Source of the DNA: Cetobacterium somerae
GTDB lineage: Bacteria; Fusobacteriota; Fusobacteriia; Fusobacteriales; Fusobacteriaceae
Assembly (NCBI RefSeq): GCF_022430525.1
Contig: NZ_CP092519.1
Span: forward strand, 932,454 to 996,453
Length of the DNA stretch: 64,000 bases
Direction: 5' to 3'
Position 1 is the first letter of the stretch. Every line of letters starts with the position of its first letter. Both the position numbers and the translations under genes were made by a program. Of this stretch, positions 34,599 through 42,199 are shown in pieces. The notes beneath the pieces are model-generated. The model did not search any database. It saw only the letters and a program-made list of their open reading frames with translations, and was not told the DNA's origin.

Positions 34599-36077
34599 AT
34601 CTATTAAATCAGCTACTATTTTGGCTGAACCATAAATAGTAGGAAGTCCACTTCCTGGATGAGTTCCTCCACCTACTAAAAACAGATTTTTATATCCTTC
34701 TAATTCATTATGCGGTCTAAACCATAACATCTGCATTATATTGTGCGATAAATTAAAAACAGCACCTTTATACACATCATAATCTATTTCCCAATTGTTA
34801 GGTGTTATTATCTTCAACTCTTCAATATGATCTCTTATTCCTTTAAACTCTCCTATTTTCTCTATTTTATCTAATAGTAGTTGAGTAAAATCATCTTTTT
34901 CTAATTCCCAATCTATCTCAGAATTATTATTAGCTACAGGGACTAAAACATAAACTGAAGATTTACCATTAGGAGCTAATGTTGAATCTGTGACTGAAGG
35001 ATTTTGAATATAGAAAGAAAAGTCTCCACCAACAGATTTATTCTCTGATATTTTTTTAACATTTTTTTTATAATCTTTTGCAAAAATTATATTGTGGTGA
35101 GGAATATTTTTATAGATTTTATCCACGCCTATATATAGCATAAACGTTGAACAAGAATATTTTTTCTTTTCTAAATTTTTATTAGAATATTTATTCCTTA
35201 ACTCTTCTGGAATTAAATTTTTCATTGCCGTTGAAAAATCGGCATTTATTATTACAGAATCACTCTCTATAATATCACCATTATCTAGTTTAATACCAAT
35301 AGCTTTTTTATCTTCAAATAAAATCTCTTTAACTGGAGTATCTAAAAATATCTCTCCTCCTTTTTTTATAATAAGTTCACTTATTACTTTAGAAACTTTA
35401 TTTAATCCACCTTCAATGTGAAAAACTCCATATTTATGTTCAAGATATGAGATCATAGAAAAAGTTCCAGGAGCAATCCATGGGGACATACCAATATATT
35501 TAGCTTGAAAAGTAAACGATAATTTTAACTCTTCCTCTTTATAGTAGTTTCCCAAAACATCATATATTGATTTATGAGCATCTAAATATGGAAGAGCTTT
35601 TAAGAAATTAGGTTTTAAATAATCAACTAAAGAAAGATATGGAACTTTTAAACAAGGCTCTAATTTTGAAAACTTTTTGGACTCCCTATTCATATATTTA
35701 TCATAAGATTTTGAACTATAGGGAAATATTTTTTCCATCTCTCCATACATAAGAAATTTCTTGTTATATGAGTATGGATTGAAGTCATCTAATCCATAAA
35801 ATTTTAATCTATACATTGGATTTATTTCAATTAAATTCACTCGCTCATCTAATCTTTCTCCAGCTTCAATAAATATATCTTCTAAAACTTGTGGCATTAA
35901 AAAAAATGTAGGACCTAAATCAAATTTATATTCTCCTAAATTAAAGGATGAATTTCTTCCCCCTACATAAGATTTTTTTTCATAAATTTTAACAGAGTAT
36001 CCTTTACTAGATAAAAGTAATCCTGTTGCTAAACCACCTGGACCAGCACCTATTATTACAACTTTTTTTCTTTCCAT
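34590..36077 (-). CDS. phytoene desaturase-family FAD oxidoreductase (CrtI/CrtN-like)
   Basis: 495 residues. N-terminal dinucleotide fold VVIIGAGPGGLATG (6-19) continuing to the GGR motif at about 40, and the C-terminal desaturase signature LVGGGTHPGSGLPTIYGSAKIVADLI-like stretch (about 465-490). This matches CrtI/CrtN carotenoid desaturases and related isomerases. No phytoene or diapophytoene synthase, or other carotenoid gene, is in the window, so the substrate may be another isoprenoid or lipid. Start ATG 36077 after AGGAGGTG. Divergent from a DeoR regulator. Confidence 0.85.
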   Translation of the reverse strand: MERKKVVIIGAGPGGLATGLLLSSKGYSVKIYEKKSYVGGRNSSFNLGEYKFDLGPTFFLMPQVLEDIFIEAGERLDERVNLIEINPMYRLKFYGLDDFNPYSYNKKFLMYGEMEKIFPYSSKSYDKYMNRESKKFSKLEPCLKVPYLSLVDYLKPNFLKALPYLDAHKSIYDVLGNYYKEEELKLSFTFQAKYIGMSPWIAPGTFSMISYLEHKYGVFHIEGGLNKVSKVISELIIKKGGEIFLDTPVKEILFEDKKAIGIKLDNGDIIESDSVIINADFSTAMKNLIPEELRNKYSNKNLEKKKYSCSTFMLYIGVDKIYKNIPHHNIIFAKDYKKNVKKISENKSVGGDFSFYIQNPSVTDSTLAPNGKSSVYVLVPVANNNSEIDWELEKDDFTQLLLDKIEKIGEFKGIRDHIEELKIITPNNWEIDYDVYKGAVFNLSHNIMQMLWFRPHNELEGYKNLFLVGGGTHPGSGLPTIYGSAKIVADLIDKK

Positions 36078-36163
36078 TATCTCACCTCCTATTACGCGCT
36101 TATTTCTATATATTAGTGTATACTCGAGAAATTCAACTTTCTTTTTTAAAAACGTTTTTTTTA

Positions 36164-36172
36164 TGATATAAT
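36164..36172 (+). promoter_or_regulatory. extended -10 promoter of the DeoR-type regulator
   Basis: TGATATAAT, 40 bases upstream of the GTG start; -35 poor. Confidence 0.6.
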
Positions 36173-36211
36173 TTTTTTAACTATTTAGGTAATTAGAGGA
36201 GGTTTATAAAC

Positions 36212-36976
36212 GTGTTTGTTGAAGAGAGAAAACAAAGCATTTTAAATATATTAAAGCAAAAAGAAAAAGTTTCTGTTAATGAATTAAGCGATCTTTTTTC
36301 TGTGAGTAAAGTTATCATTAGAAAAGATCTTTGTCAAATGGAAGAGGAGAATCTTTTAACAAGAACTCATGGTGGAGCGATTTTAAAAAGAAAAATTGTA
36401 GATAAAATTATTTTAAAAGATATTGCTAAAGAAGATTTAGAAGAAAAAACATTACTTGCAGAAAAAGTGGTTTCACTTATTCAAGATGGAGATATAATCT
36501 TTTTAGATGATTCAACTGTTACAATAATTGTTGCAGCTCTTTTGCAGAAGAGAAAAATAAAAATTTCTGTTATAAGTAATATGTTAGAAATTCAAAAAAT
36601 TCTTTCTGAGAATAAAGGGATAGAAATCATATCTTTAGGTGGGATATATGATCCAAGAACAGATTCTTTTATAGGTGAAATGGCTAGAGAAAACTTAGAA
36701 TCTTTTAATCCAAATAAAGTTTTTATTGGAATTGGTGGAATTAACGTAGATAAGATGCAATTAAGTACTTGTACTATTGATGAGGGAAAATTTAAAAGTA
36801 CAGCACTTAAAGTTGGACAAGAGAGTTTTATAATCACTCAAAGTAAAAAATTCTATCAAGATTCTATATTTAATTTCTCTAAGATAAAAGAAGGTATGAC
36901 AATTATTACAGATCATAATATTTCTGAAGATTTTGAGAAAAAACTTATAGAAAATAATGTTAAAATAATAAAGTGA
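36212..36976 (+). CDS. DeoR-family transcriptional regulator
   Basis: 254 residues. N-terminal DeoR helix-turn-helix (1-57, ending in the family signature TRTHGGAIL) and a C-terminal sugar-phosphate sensor domain (about 75-235, with FLDDST, SLGG and GIGGI loops). Usually a repressor of sugar catabolism. The GTG start at 36212 follows GAGGAGG. No sugar operon is next to it; the divergent desaturase gene is the nearest possible target. Its own terminator isolates it from downstream genes. Confidence 0.9.
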   Translation: MFVEERKQSILNILKQKEKVSVNELSDLFSVSKVIIRKDLCQMEEENLLTRTHGGAILKRKIVDKIILKDIAKEDLEEKTLLAEKVVSLIQDGDIIFLDDSTVTIIVAALLQKRKIKISVISNMLEIQKILSENKGIEIISLGGIYDPRTDSFIGEMARENLESFNPNKVFIGIGGINVDKMQLSTCTIDEGKFKSTALKVGQESFIITQSKKFYQDSIFNFSKIKEGMTIITDHNISEDFEKKLIENNVKIIK

Positions 36977-37007
36977 AAAAAAACGAAAGTTTTCTTTCGT
37001 TTTTTTT
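36977..37007 (+). terminator. intrinsic terminator of the DeoR-type gene
   Basis: ACGAAAG/CTTTCGT stem with T4 loop, A-run before and T8 after, immediately beyond the stop codon. Confidence 0.9.
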
Positions 37008-37019
37008 ATTGTTTTTTTA

Positions 37020-37048
37020 TTGACAAACTGGCTTTTTCATAATAAAAT
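37020..37048 (+). promoter_or_regulatory. strong promoter of a 58-residue gene
   Basis: TTGACA (37020-37025), 17-base spacer, TAAAAT (37043-37048). Predicted RNA start near 37055, which argues against the ATG at 37058 as the translation start. Confidence 0.75.
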
Positions 37049-37099
37049 ACAACCATAATGAAAGTTATCGAAATAAAACGAAATATGGTGGTGATTAAA

Positions 37100-37276
37100 T
37101 TGAAAAGAAAAATTAGTTTAATGAACAGAAAAGGAGAGAGAACAACATTTGAAATTGGTGGTCTTTTTAGTTTTTTTCAGATTTTAAAAATAAAAAAACT
37201 TCTTCAAAGTAATGAATATTCTTTAGCAACAGAAGAGGATGTTAAAGTAGCATTGGAACTAAAATTATATAACTAA
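37100..37276 (+). CDS. small basic protein of unknown function
   Basis: 58 residues from TTG 37100, preceded by GGTGGTGA. The alternative ATG at 37058 would give 72 residues but begins only about 3 bases after the predicted RNA start and lacks a ribosome binding site. N-terminus is basic (MKRKISLMNRKGERTTF), followed by FFQILKIKKLLQ and EEDVKVALELKLYN. No family recognised. It has its own strong promoter and an exceptionally long terminator, so it is probably well expressed. Confidence 0.65.
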   Translation: MKRKISLMNRKGERTTFEIGGLFSFFQILKIKKLLQSNEYSLATEEDVKVALELKLYN

Positions 37277-37278
37277 AA

Positions 37279-37330
37279 AAATCCCCCTCTCTTAATTAGA
37301 TATTGATCTCTAATTAAGGAGGGGGATTTT
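37279..37330. terminator. very long bidirectional terminator
   Basis: ATCCCCCTC-CTTAATTAGA arms pairing with TCTAATTAAG-GAGGGGGAT (about 20 bp with one bulge), A- and T-runs on the outside; separates the small gene (+) from the channel gene (-). Confidence 0.92.
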
Positions 37331-37335
37331 ATATA

Positions 37336-38823
37336 TTAATCTTCTTTTGGAGGTTCTACATCATCTTTTTCTTCATTTTTTTTACAAGAATTTAATTTTT
37401 GAAGTTTTTCTTTTGCTAAGTCTTTTCCACCAATTCCGAAAGCTATTGCAAAAGCTACAGCTAAAGCTCCAACTGTAAATCCAAATGCTAAGTTTATAAT
37501 CTCATTAGCTATTCCCATTTGTCTTAAGCCCATAGCTCCAACGAAAACTATAATCGCTACTTTTGCTATGTTAGCTATTTGATCTTTATTCTCTAATGAT
37601 GTGTTTTTTATTATTTTAGCAACATAATTTGCTATTATAATTCCAACACCTATTACTACAACACCTAATAGGATATCTCCTAATAAAAGTGTTAGTTTTA
37701 AACTTAAGTCTTGTAATGATCCAAAATTTAAAATCTCTATTGATTGAATTATTGCAAAATATATTATTAAAATCTTTGAGAATTTTCCAACTAATTTAGA
37801 ATAGTTATTATCAATTGTTTTTAATCCTGCTTTTTCAAGATATGAATCAAATTTCAAACCTATTAACAAATTAGTTATTATACTTTCTATAATTCTTCCA
37901 AAATATAATGAAATTACTAAAACTAAAGCTACTCCAACTAAATTCGGAATATAATTAAATAGTATGTTCAACATGCTTATCACAGGAGAAATAATTATAT
38001 CTAATCCTAAATAATTTAAAGAAGCTGAAAATACAGGTATTAATACTAATACATAAACAATATTTGCAATTACAGTTGAAAGTTTTCCTTCAAATAAAAC
38101 TTTTCCATCTACACTTAACTTTTCATCAAGTTTAAAAGAATCTAAAACACCTTTTAAAATATCTCTTAATTTAGATGCTATAAACCAACCAACAACTAAA
38201 ACTAAAGCAGCTGCTACTAAACTTGGAATATAATTTAAGAATTTAGTTAACATATCAGTAATTGGAATCAGTATTTTATCTAACTTTAATGCTGCTAAAA
38301 CTCCTGGTAAAATTAGTATAAATATAACCAATGAAATTATTTCACTAAATATTTTAGATAAAGATACTCCATTTTCTTCAGTATGAATTTTTTCATCTAC
38401 CTTCATTTTTTTAAAGAATATTTCTGAAAACTTTTGAGAAAGTTTTGCTAAAATAATTGCTATTATTAAAAGAATTACTCCTCCTAATACATTTGGAATG
38501 TATGAGAAGATTGGATCTAAAAGATTTAAAATTGGATTTACTAATCTACTAAATCCTAATTTTTCCATTATTATTCCTATTATGAAAATTATAAAAATAT
38601 AATATATAAATTTAAGTAATATTTTTATTACTGATGTGCTTGTTCCTCCTTCCTTTCCTGTAATTTCATGTTCTAAGTTAGAAAATAATTTTGTCTTGTT
38701 TAAAGTGTGTTCTAACTTACTTATAACAATTGATGCTAATGCTAACCCCACTAATAGTATAATAATTGATGCAATGATGTTAAGTGTTACATTGTTGAGA
38801 ATTAAAAGTTTAATCTCTTCCAT
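37336..38823 (-). CDS. mechanosensitive-type channel built of repeated TM helices
   Basis: 495 residues. After an N-terminal helix there are at least three, probably four, copies of a unit of about 85-95 residues, each containing a helix pair around YIPNLVG-A-L-V-L followed by a charged stretch; copies lie near residues 100-135, 180-215, 270-305 and 360-395. This is the conserved TM-helix repeat (Pfam TM_helix) seen in CmpX/MscS-like proteins. The final segment GFTVGALAVAFAIAFGIGGKDLAKE is MscS-like pore sequence. The MscS cytoplasmic cage is absent; an acidic tail ends it. Start after AGGAGGGTGG. Confidence 0.85.
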   Translation of the reverse strand: MEEIKLLILNNVTLNIIASIIILLVGLALASIVISKLEHTLNKTKLFSNLEHEITGKEGGTSTSVIKILLKFIYYIFIIFIIGIIMEKLGFSRLVNPILNLLDPIFSYIPNVLGGVILLIIAIILAKLSQKFSEIFFKKMKVDEKIHTEENGVSLSKIFSEIISLVIFILILPGVLAALKLDKILIPITDMLTKFLNYIPSLVAAALVLVVGWFIASKLRDILKGVLDSFKLDEKLSVDGKVLFEGKLSTVIANIVYVLVLIPVFSASLNYLGLDIIISPVISMLNILFNYIPNLVGVALVLVISLYFGRIIESIITNLLIGLKFDSYLEKAGLKTIDNNYSKLVGKFSKILIIYFAIIQSIEILNFGSLQDLSLKLTLLLGDILLGVVVIGVGIIIANYVAKIIKNTSLENKDQIANIAKVAIIVFVGAMGLRQMGIANEIINLAFGFTVGALAVAFAIAFGIGGKDLAKEKLQKLNSCKKNEEKDDVEPPKED

Positions 38824-38827
38824 TTTT

Positions 38828-38917
38828 TTACCACCCTCCTATTTCTTCTAATTTATTTATAATTAGGTAAATTATAAATATTGCTATAAAAATTATTATT
38901 GATAAAACCATATTCAT
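38828..38917 (-). CDS. 29-residue membrane peptide upstream of the channel gene
   Basis: ATG 38917 (or in-frame ATG 38911) with GGGGAG just upstream; 29 codons. One hydrophobic helix (VLSIIIFIAIFIIYLII) and a short charged end KLEEIGGW. The codons for its last residues contain the AGGAGGG ribosome binding site of the channel gene, whose ATG is only 4 bases beyond this stop, so translation of the two is likely coupled. It could be a channel subunit or a leader. No family recognised. Confidence 0.55.
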   Translation of the reverse strand: MNMVLSIIIFIAIFIIYLIINKLEEIGGW

Positions 38918-39038
38918 CACTCCCCTAATTAATTTTATTTATAGCCTTTTTTACTAATATTTTCGAACTTTTCTTTTTTTAATATTTACTTTTTTATGTT
39001 TTCTATGGTATTACTAATAATGTAAGGAGGTGTATAAA

Positions 39039-39599
39039 TTGAATTATAAATTTATTAAAAAAATTGTCTTTTATGTTTTTTTATTATTAATGATTATCGG
39101 ATGTTCTAATAATCCTTATAAATGGGAATCAACTCAAACGGCTATTAATAATTCTTTCAAACTTCAAACAGGAGATATTATTATTAAAGATAAATTAATA
39201 ACTGACCCTGTCTCTTGGTTGGGGCATAGTTCTGTTATGATTAGCGATACTCATATTGGGGATTTTCCTATGCCTGGAAATAATTACTACACTATTAGTG
39301 TCAATGCTTGGCTTAATGAACCAAATCGAAAAGTTATTGTTTTGAGATATCCATTTTTTAATCAGCAATTTAAAGAAACTTTTTTAAAGAATGTAGATAA
39401 ATATGGTCATGGTAAATATAGAACATCTTTTTTTAAAAGTAATGACACTGATTTCTATTGTTCTAAATTTGTTTGGTTTTTATTTTCAAAAACAGCTCAA
39501 GATTTAGGTTATAATTTAGATTTAGATTCTAATGGTGGACCTATTGTCTTCCCTTATGATTTTTTGAATTCTAAAAACTTAAAACAAGTTATCCTTTAA
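39039..39599 (+). CDS. lipoprotein, YiiX-like NlpC/P60-superfamily hydrolase
   Basis: 186 residues from TTG 39039, 8 bases behind AAGGAGG; a GTG at 39030 overlaps that site. Signal peptide with lipobox IIGC (Cys22) marks a lipoprotein. The mature part has the permuted papain-like features of the YiiX/YebB group: TGDIIIKD, GHSSVMI (candidate catalytic His) and later FYCSKFVW (candidate nucleophile Cys). Likely a periplasmic amidase or acyl-transfer enzyme acting on the envelope. Monocistronic. Confidence 0.75.
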   Translation: MNYKFIKKIVFYVFLLLMIIGCSNNPYKWESTQTAINNSFKLQTGDIIIKDKLITDPVSWLGHSSVMISDTHIGDFPMPGNNYYTISVNAWLNEPNRKVIVLRYPFFNQQFKETFLKNVDKYGHGKYRTSFFKSNDTDFYCSKFVWFLFSKTAQDLGYNLDLDSNGGPIVFPYDFLNSKNLKQVIL

Positions 39600-39614
39600 G
39601 TGTATTTTAATTTG

Positions 39615-39643
39615 TTGACCTCTTATTTTAAAAGTTGTATAAT
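39615..39643 (+). promoter_or_regulatory. promoter of the orphan gene at 39678
   Basis: TTGACC (39615-39620), 17-base spacer, TATAAT (39638-39643). Confidence 0.75.
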
Positions 39644-39677
39644 TATAAGAAGTTTTAATTACTAAAAGGAGAAATTA

Positions 39678-40250
39678 ATGGATAGGCAAGTTACAATTGA
39701 ATCAGTTAAGTTGGTTGAACAACTGAAAAAAATATTTCCTAAAGATGGTTATCATCTTATCAGTTTACAAGAAAAATTTTACATTTGGGAAAAGCATATG
39801 GATATTTCAAAAGATAAACCTATTGAGGAATATGATACCGGAGTAAAAACAAGAGATTTATTAAACTCAAATGAAAAAAAATTTTATGAAAATCTTTATG
39901 GTAATATAAAACCTGAAAATCTTATAAACTTTAATCTAAAACCAAAACTAATTGAAAATAATGACGATACTCTTAGTAAAACTTTAATTTTAGGAGAGGA
40001 TTTCATAAATTCTAAAAATCAAAGAGTTTTAAAGTTTTCTTTTCTAAATTTTAGAGATTATAATATTGAAGAACTTAAAAAGAAGAAACTTTCTGAACAA
40101 GACTTTATTGATTCTTTAGTTAATAGTTTCTATCCAAATAGTGTCGAAGAGATTGAAATAGATGAACCTGGGTATTATTTTTTTGAAACTGAAAAAATTG
40201 TTATTCCTGGAATTATTATTTTAACCATCTCTATTCTTTATATGGTTTAA
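39678..40250 (+). CDS. protein of unknown function with C-terminal hydrophobic anchor
   Basis: 190 residues, mostly charged and soluble, but the last 17 residues (about 174-190, IVIPGIIILTISILYMV) are a single hydrophobic helix with nothing after it. This is the layout of a C-tail-anchored protein. There is no signal peptide. No domain recognised. Start ATG 39678 after AAAAGGAG and a near-consensus promoter. It lies in a stretch of short orphan genes. Confidence 0.7.
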   Translation: MDRQVTIESVKLVEQLKKIFPKDGYHLISLQEKFYIWEKHMDISKDKPIEEYDTGVKTRDLLNSNEKKFYENLYGNIKPENLINFNLKPKLIENNDDTLSKTLILGEDFINSKNQRVLKFSFLNFRDYNIEELKKKKLSEQDFIDSLVNSFYPNSVEEIEIDEPGYYFFETEKIVIPGIIILTISILYMV

Positions 40251-40319
40251 AGATTTTTAAAAGGATTTAATTAATATTTTCTGTATATTATTATATAAAT
40301 CTATTGCGGAGGTTTTGTT

Positions 40320-40619
40320 ATGTATTATAGAGAATATTTTTTCTATCTAAAGGAAAGACTACCAGAAAAGTGCTATGAGGTGCTTAAAGAGTGTTATAAA
40401 ACACAAAAAAACGATATAGAAAATAATTTTAAATTGTTACACAACTCTATAGTAAAAGTTGAAACTATAGATATTTTATTACCAATTAAAGAAACTTATT
40501 ATCATATGAATTACGAAATTCTCTTAAGAGAAGAGCTTATAACAAAAGATCCTTCGAGAGAGAATCGTTATAAGCTTGATCGTTTTGGTATATATCTTTT
40601 ACACTATTTAAATGATTAA
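40320..40619 (+). CDS. small protein of unknown function
   Basis: 99 residues, Tyr-rich, with three Cys-containing or charged helices at the N-terminus (YFFYLKERLPEKCYEVLKECY) and a C-terminal half (LLREELITKDPSRENRYKLDRFGIYLL) resembling the wing of a winged-helix domain. No signal peptide. The HTH-like reading is a weak inference. Start ATG 40320 after CGGAGG; the next small gene is 23 bases downstream, so they are probably one operon. Confidence 0.7.
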   Translation: MYYREYFFYLKERLPEKCYEVLKECYKTQKNDIENNFKLLHNSIVKVETIDILLPIKETYYHMNYEILLREELITKDPSRENRYKLDRFGIYLLHYLND

Positions 40620-40642
40620 ATTTAAAATAAACGGAGGAACTC

Positions 40643-40897
40643 ATGAAAGAAGCAAAAAGCTTTGCTGAAACTTTATATCTTTTAATGGAAGATTTTGAAT
40701 ACACTATTGCAGAACTAGAGGACGATATTTTTTCACTTTTACGTGATGATTTTCAACTTACTCTAACTGAGGAGGATAAACATCTTTTCTTCCTTCTAGA
40801 AAGTTCTAATTTGGATCAAAATATTAAACTAAATGTTGAAAGAGTTGAGTATGATGGAGAGGAGTTCTTTATTGTATCATCTGTAAAGGTAGCTTAG
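40643..40897 (+). CDS. small acidic protein of unknown function
   Basis: 84 residues, strongly acidic (AELEDDIFSLL, TEEDKHLFFLLE), ending in a beta-like VEYDGEEFFIVSSVKVA. Cytoplasmic by composition. No family recognised. Second gene of a pair with 40320-40619 and closed by a terminator that includes its stop codon. An acidic partner of the preceding basic/Tyr-rich protein is conceivable, without direct support. Confidence 0.7.
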   Translation: MKEAKSFAETLYLLMEDFEYTIAELEDDIFSLLRDDFQLTLTEEDKHLFFLLESSNLDQNIKLNVERVEYDGEEFFIVSSVKVA

Positions 40898-40918
40898 GGA
40901 ATAGTTTAACTATTCCCT
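40897..40918. terminator. bidirectional terminator containing both stop codons
   Basis: AGGGAATAGT/ACTATTCCCT stem with T-run. The plus-strand stop ends at its first base and the convergent minus-strand stop (40906-40908) lies in its centre. Confidence 0.9.
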
Positions 40919-41496
40919 TTTTTATAATATCCTAACTCTTTTAGTTTTTTTACTATTTCTCTATTACTTAAAAACTCAAAATTCAAAAGTTCTTCATAGG
41001 GGTTTCCATTTAGCTCTAAAAGTTTAGCAAAAGCTGGCTCTGTTTTTATTCCAGCTCTTTTCAGACTTACAATTTCCTCTTTAAATTTTAAGTTAGCAAA
41101 CTTTAATAATCTATTTTCGACAATCATATGTCTATAACCATTTGTTTTTGTTGAAATTAATTTCGATGCATATATCTCTATCTCCATATTTTCTATGAAA
41201 AAATTAATTATTACTATCCCATCACTTAAAAATTTATCTGAAATTTTAAAACCTTTTAATTGAGAAAAATTTTTACTAATAATCTGTTTTAAATTTTCTT
41301 TATTTTCTAAATTAATTTGACATACTATATCTAAATCACTTTTTTCTATATCTATTTCAATTGGTATAGTTCCAACCAAAATTGGATTAAATTCATTTAA
41401 AACATTAAATATATTTATTTTTTTTAGAATTTGATAACTTTGTACTTGCTTTTCATTTCCTGCTTTTAAATACTCTATATCTTGAAATTTTTTCAT
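40906..41496 (-). CDS. DUF4269 family protein (nucleotidyltransferase-like)
   Basis: 196 residues. GTIPIEIDIEKSDLDIVC (42-59) is the DUF4269 core and resembles the GS-x-D-x-D metal motif of nucleotidyltransferases; MEIEIYAS supplies a third acidic position. The C-terminal helical part ends with LNGNPYEELL and LKELGYYKKG. The biochemical role is unknown; some relatives are annotated near resistance or toxin genes, but nothing nearby supports that. Start ATG 41496 after CGGAGT. Confidence 0.8.
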   Translation of the reverse strand: MKKFQDIEYLKAGNEKQVQSYQILKKINIFNVLNEFNPILVGTIPIEIDIEKSDLDIVCQINLENKENLKQIISKNFSQLKGFKISDKFLSDGIVIINFFIENMEIEIYASKLISTKTNGYRHMIVENRLLKFANLKFKEEIVSLKRAGIKTEPAFAKLLELNGNPYEELLNFEFLSNREIVKKLKELGYYKKGNS

Positions 41497-41584
41497 AGTT
41501 TTACTCCGATTTCGTTTTTTTTTAAATTATTAAGTACTCTTTTTATACGTTTTTTTTATTTTATTTTACCATTTAAAAACATAT

Positions 41585-41613
41585 TTGACATTTATATACA
41601 TTTATAGTACTAT
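41585..41613 (+). promoter_or_regulatory. orphan promoter driving a non-coding transcript
   Basis: TTGACA (41585-41590), 17-base spacer, TACTAT (41608-41613). It faces no ORF; a complete terminator lies about 90-120 bases downstream. Confidence 0.6.
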
Positions 41614-41619
41614 AACTAT

Positions 41620-41741
41620 GAGACCGAATTTGATTGAATAGATCTATATACCCCCCAAAAATCTATTTTAATCTTTTTTATTTTTTAACACTCCCCCGTG
41701 TTAATAAAAAACTCCTTTTCCCCAAAAGGAGTTTTTTTTAT
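41620..41741 (+). ncRNA. candidate small RNA with three C-rich hairpin loops
   Basis: A region of about 120 bases with its own promoter and terminator, no ORF, lying between divergent genes. Hairpin 1: GAATAGAT/ATCTATTT, loop containing CCCCCC (41651-41656). Hairpin 2: TTAACAC/GTGTTAA (41685-41704), a 7-bp stem with loop TCCCCC. Hairpin 3, the terminator: ACTCCTTTT/AAAAGGAGT with loop CCCC (41720-41723). C-rich unpaired loops are the known seed type of sRNAs that bind G-rich Shine-Dalgarno sequences. Not matched to any family by me; transcription is inferred. Confidence 0.6.
41706..41740 (+). terminator. intrinsic terminator of the candidate sRNA
   Basis: AAAAAACTCCTTTT-CCCC-AAAAGGAGTTTTTT followed by TTATTT. 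Confidence 0.9.
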
Positions 41742-41823
41742 TTCTAATAAATTTAAAATAAAAAAGGAAATAAAAATTTTCTAAGAATAATATTTCAGAA
41801 GTTTAAAAATCAGGAGGTCATAT

Positions 41824-42192
41824 ATGAAAAAATTACTTTTAAGTTTAACCGTTTTATTATCACTTACAGCCTTTGCCAACTCTAAAGAGGATATGATTGA
41901 AATGGGATTAATGAATAAATTTCCTGCTTTAACAGATGGTAAGACAACAATCAATGTTCATGAGTATGATGTTGATTTAGATCACCATAAAATAGAATTA
42001 AAAGTTGAATTAAAAGGCGACGCTTCAAAAGATGAATATGATAAATTAGATAAAGCTAAATTAGAAACATTAGCTGCTGAAATGGCAAAATATACTCAAT
42101 CTGAATCAGGAAAGACTCTTCCAGTTTATGTTGAAATTGAACTTGATAGAGATATGCTGCCTGATGAAGTTTTATACAAAAATACTTTTTAA
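41824..42192 (+). CDS. secreted protein of unknown function
   Basis: 122 residues with a Sec signal peptide (MKKLLLSLTVLLSLTAFA, cleavage after AFA at about 18). The mature part of about 100 residues is acidic with alternating strand/helix character and no Cys. No family recognised. Start ATG 41824 after AGGAGG, 80 bases beyond the sRNA terminator; its own promoter is not clear. A strong terminator follows. Confidence 0.78.
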   Translation: MKKLLLSLTVLLSLTAFANSKEDMIEMGLMNKFPALTDGKTTINVHEYDVDLDHHKIELKVELKGDASKDEYDKLDKAKLETLAAEMAKYTQSESGKTLPVYVEIELDRDMLPDEVLYKNTF

Positions 42193-42199
42193 ATAAACT

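Noticed and set aside
41618-41641. Seven-codon ORF (ATG AGA CCG...) at the start of the sRNA region
   Set aside because: No ribosome binding site, extremely short, and it overlaps the first hairpin stem.
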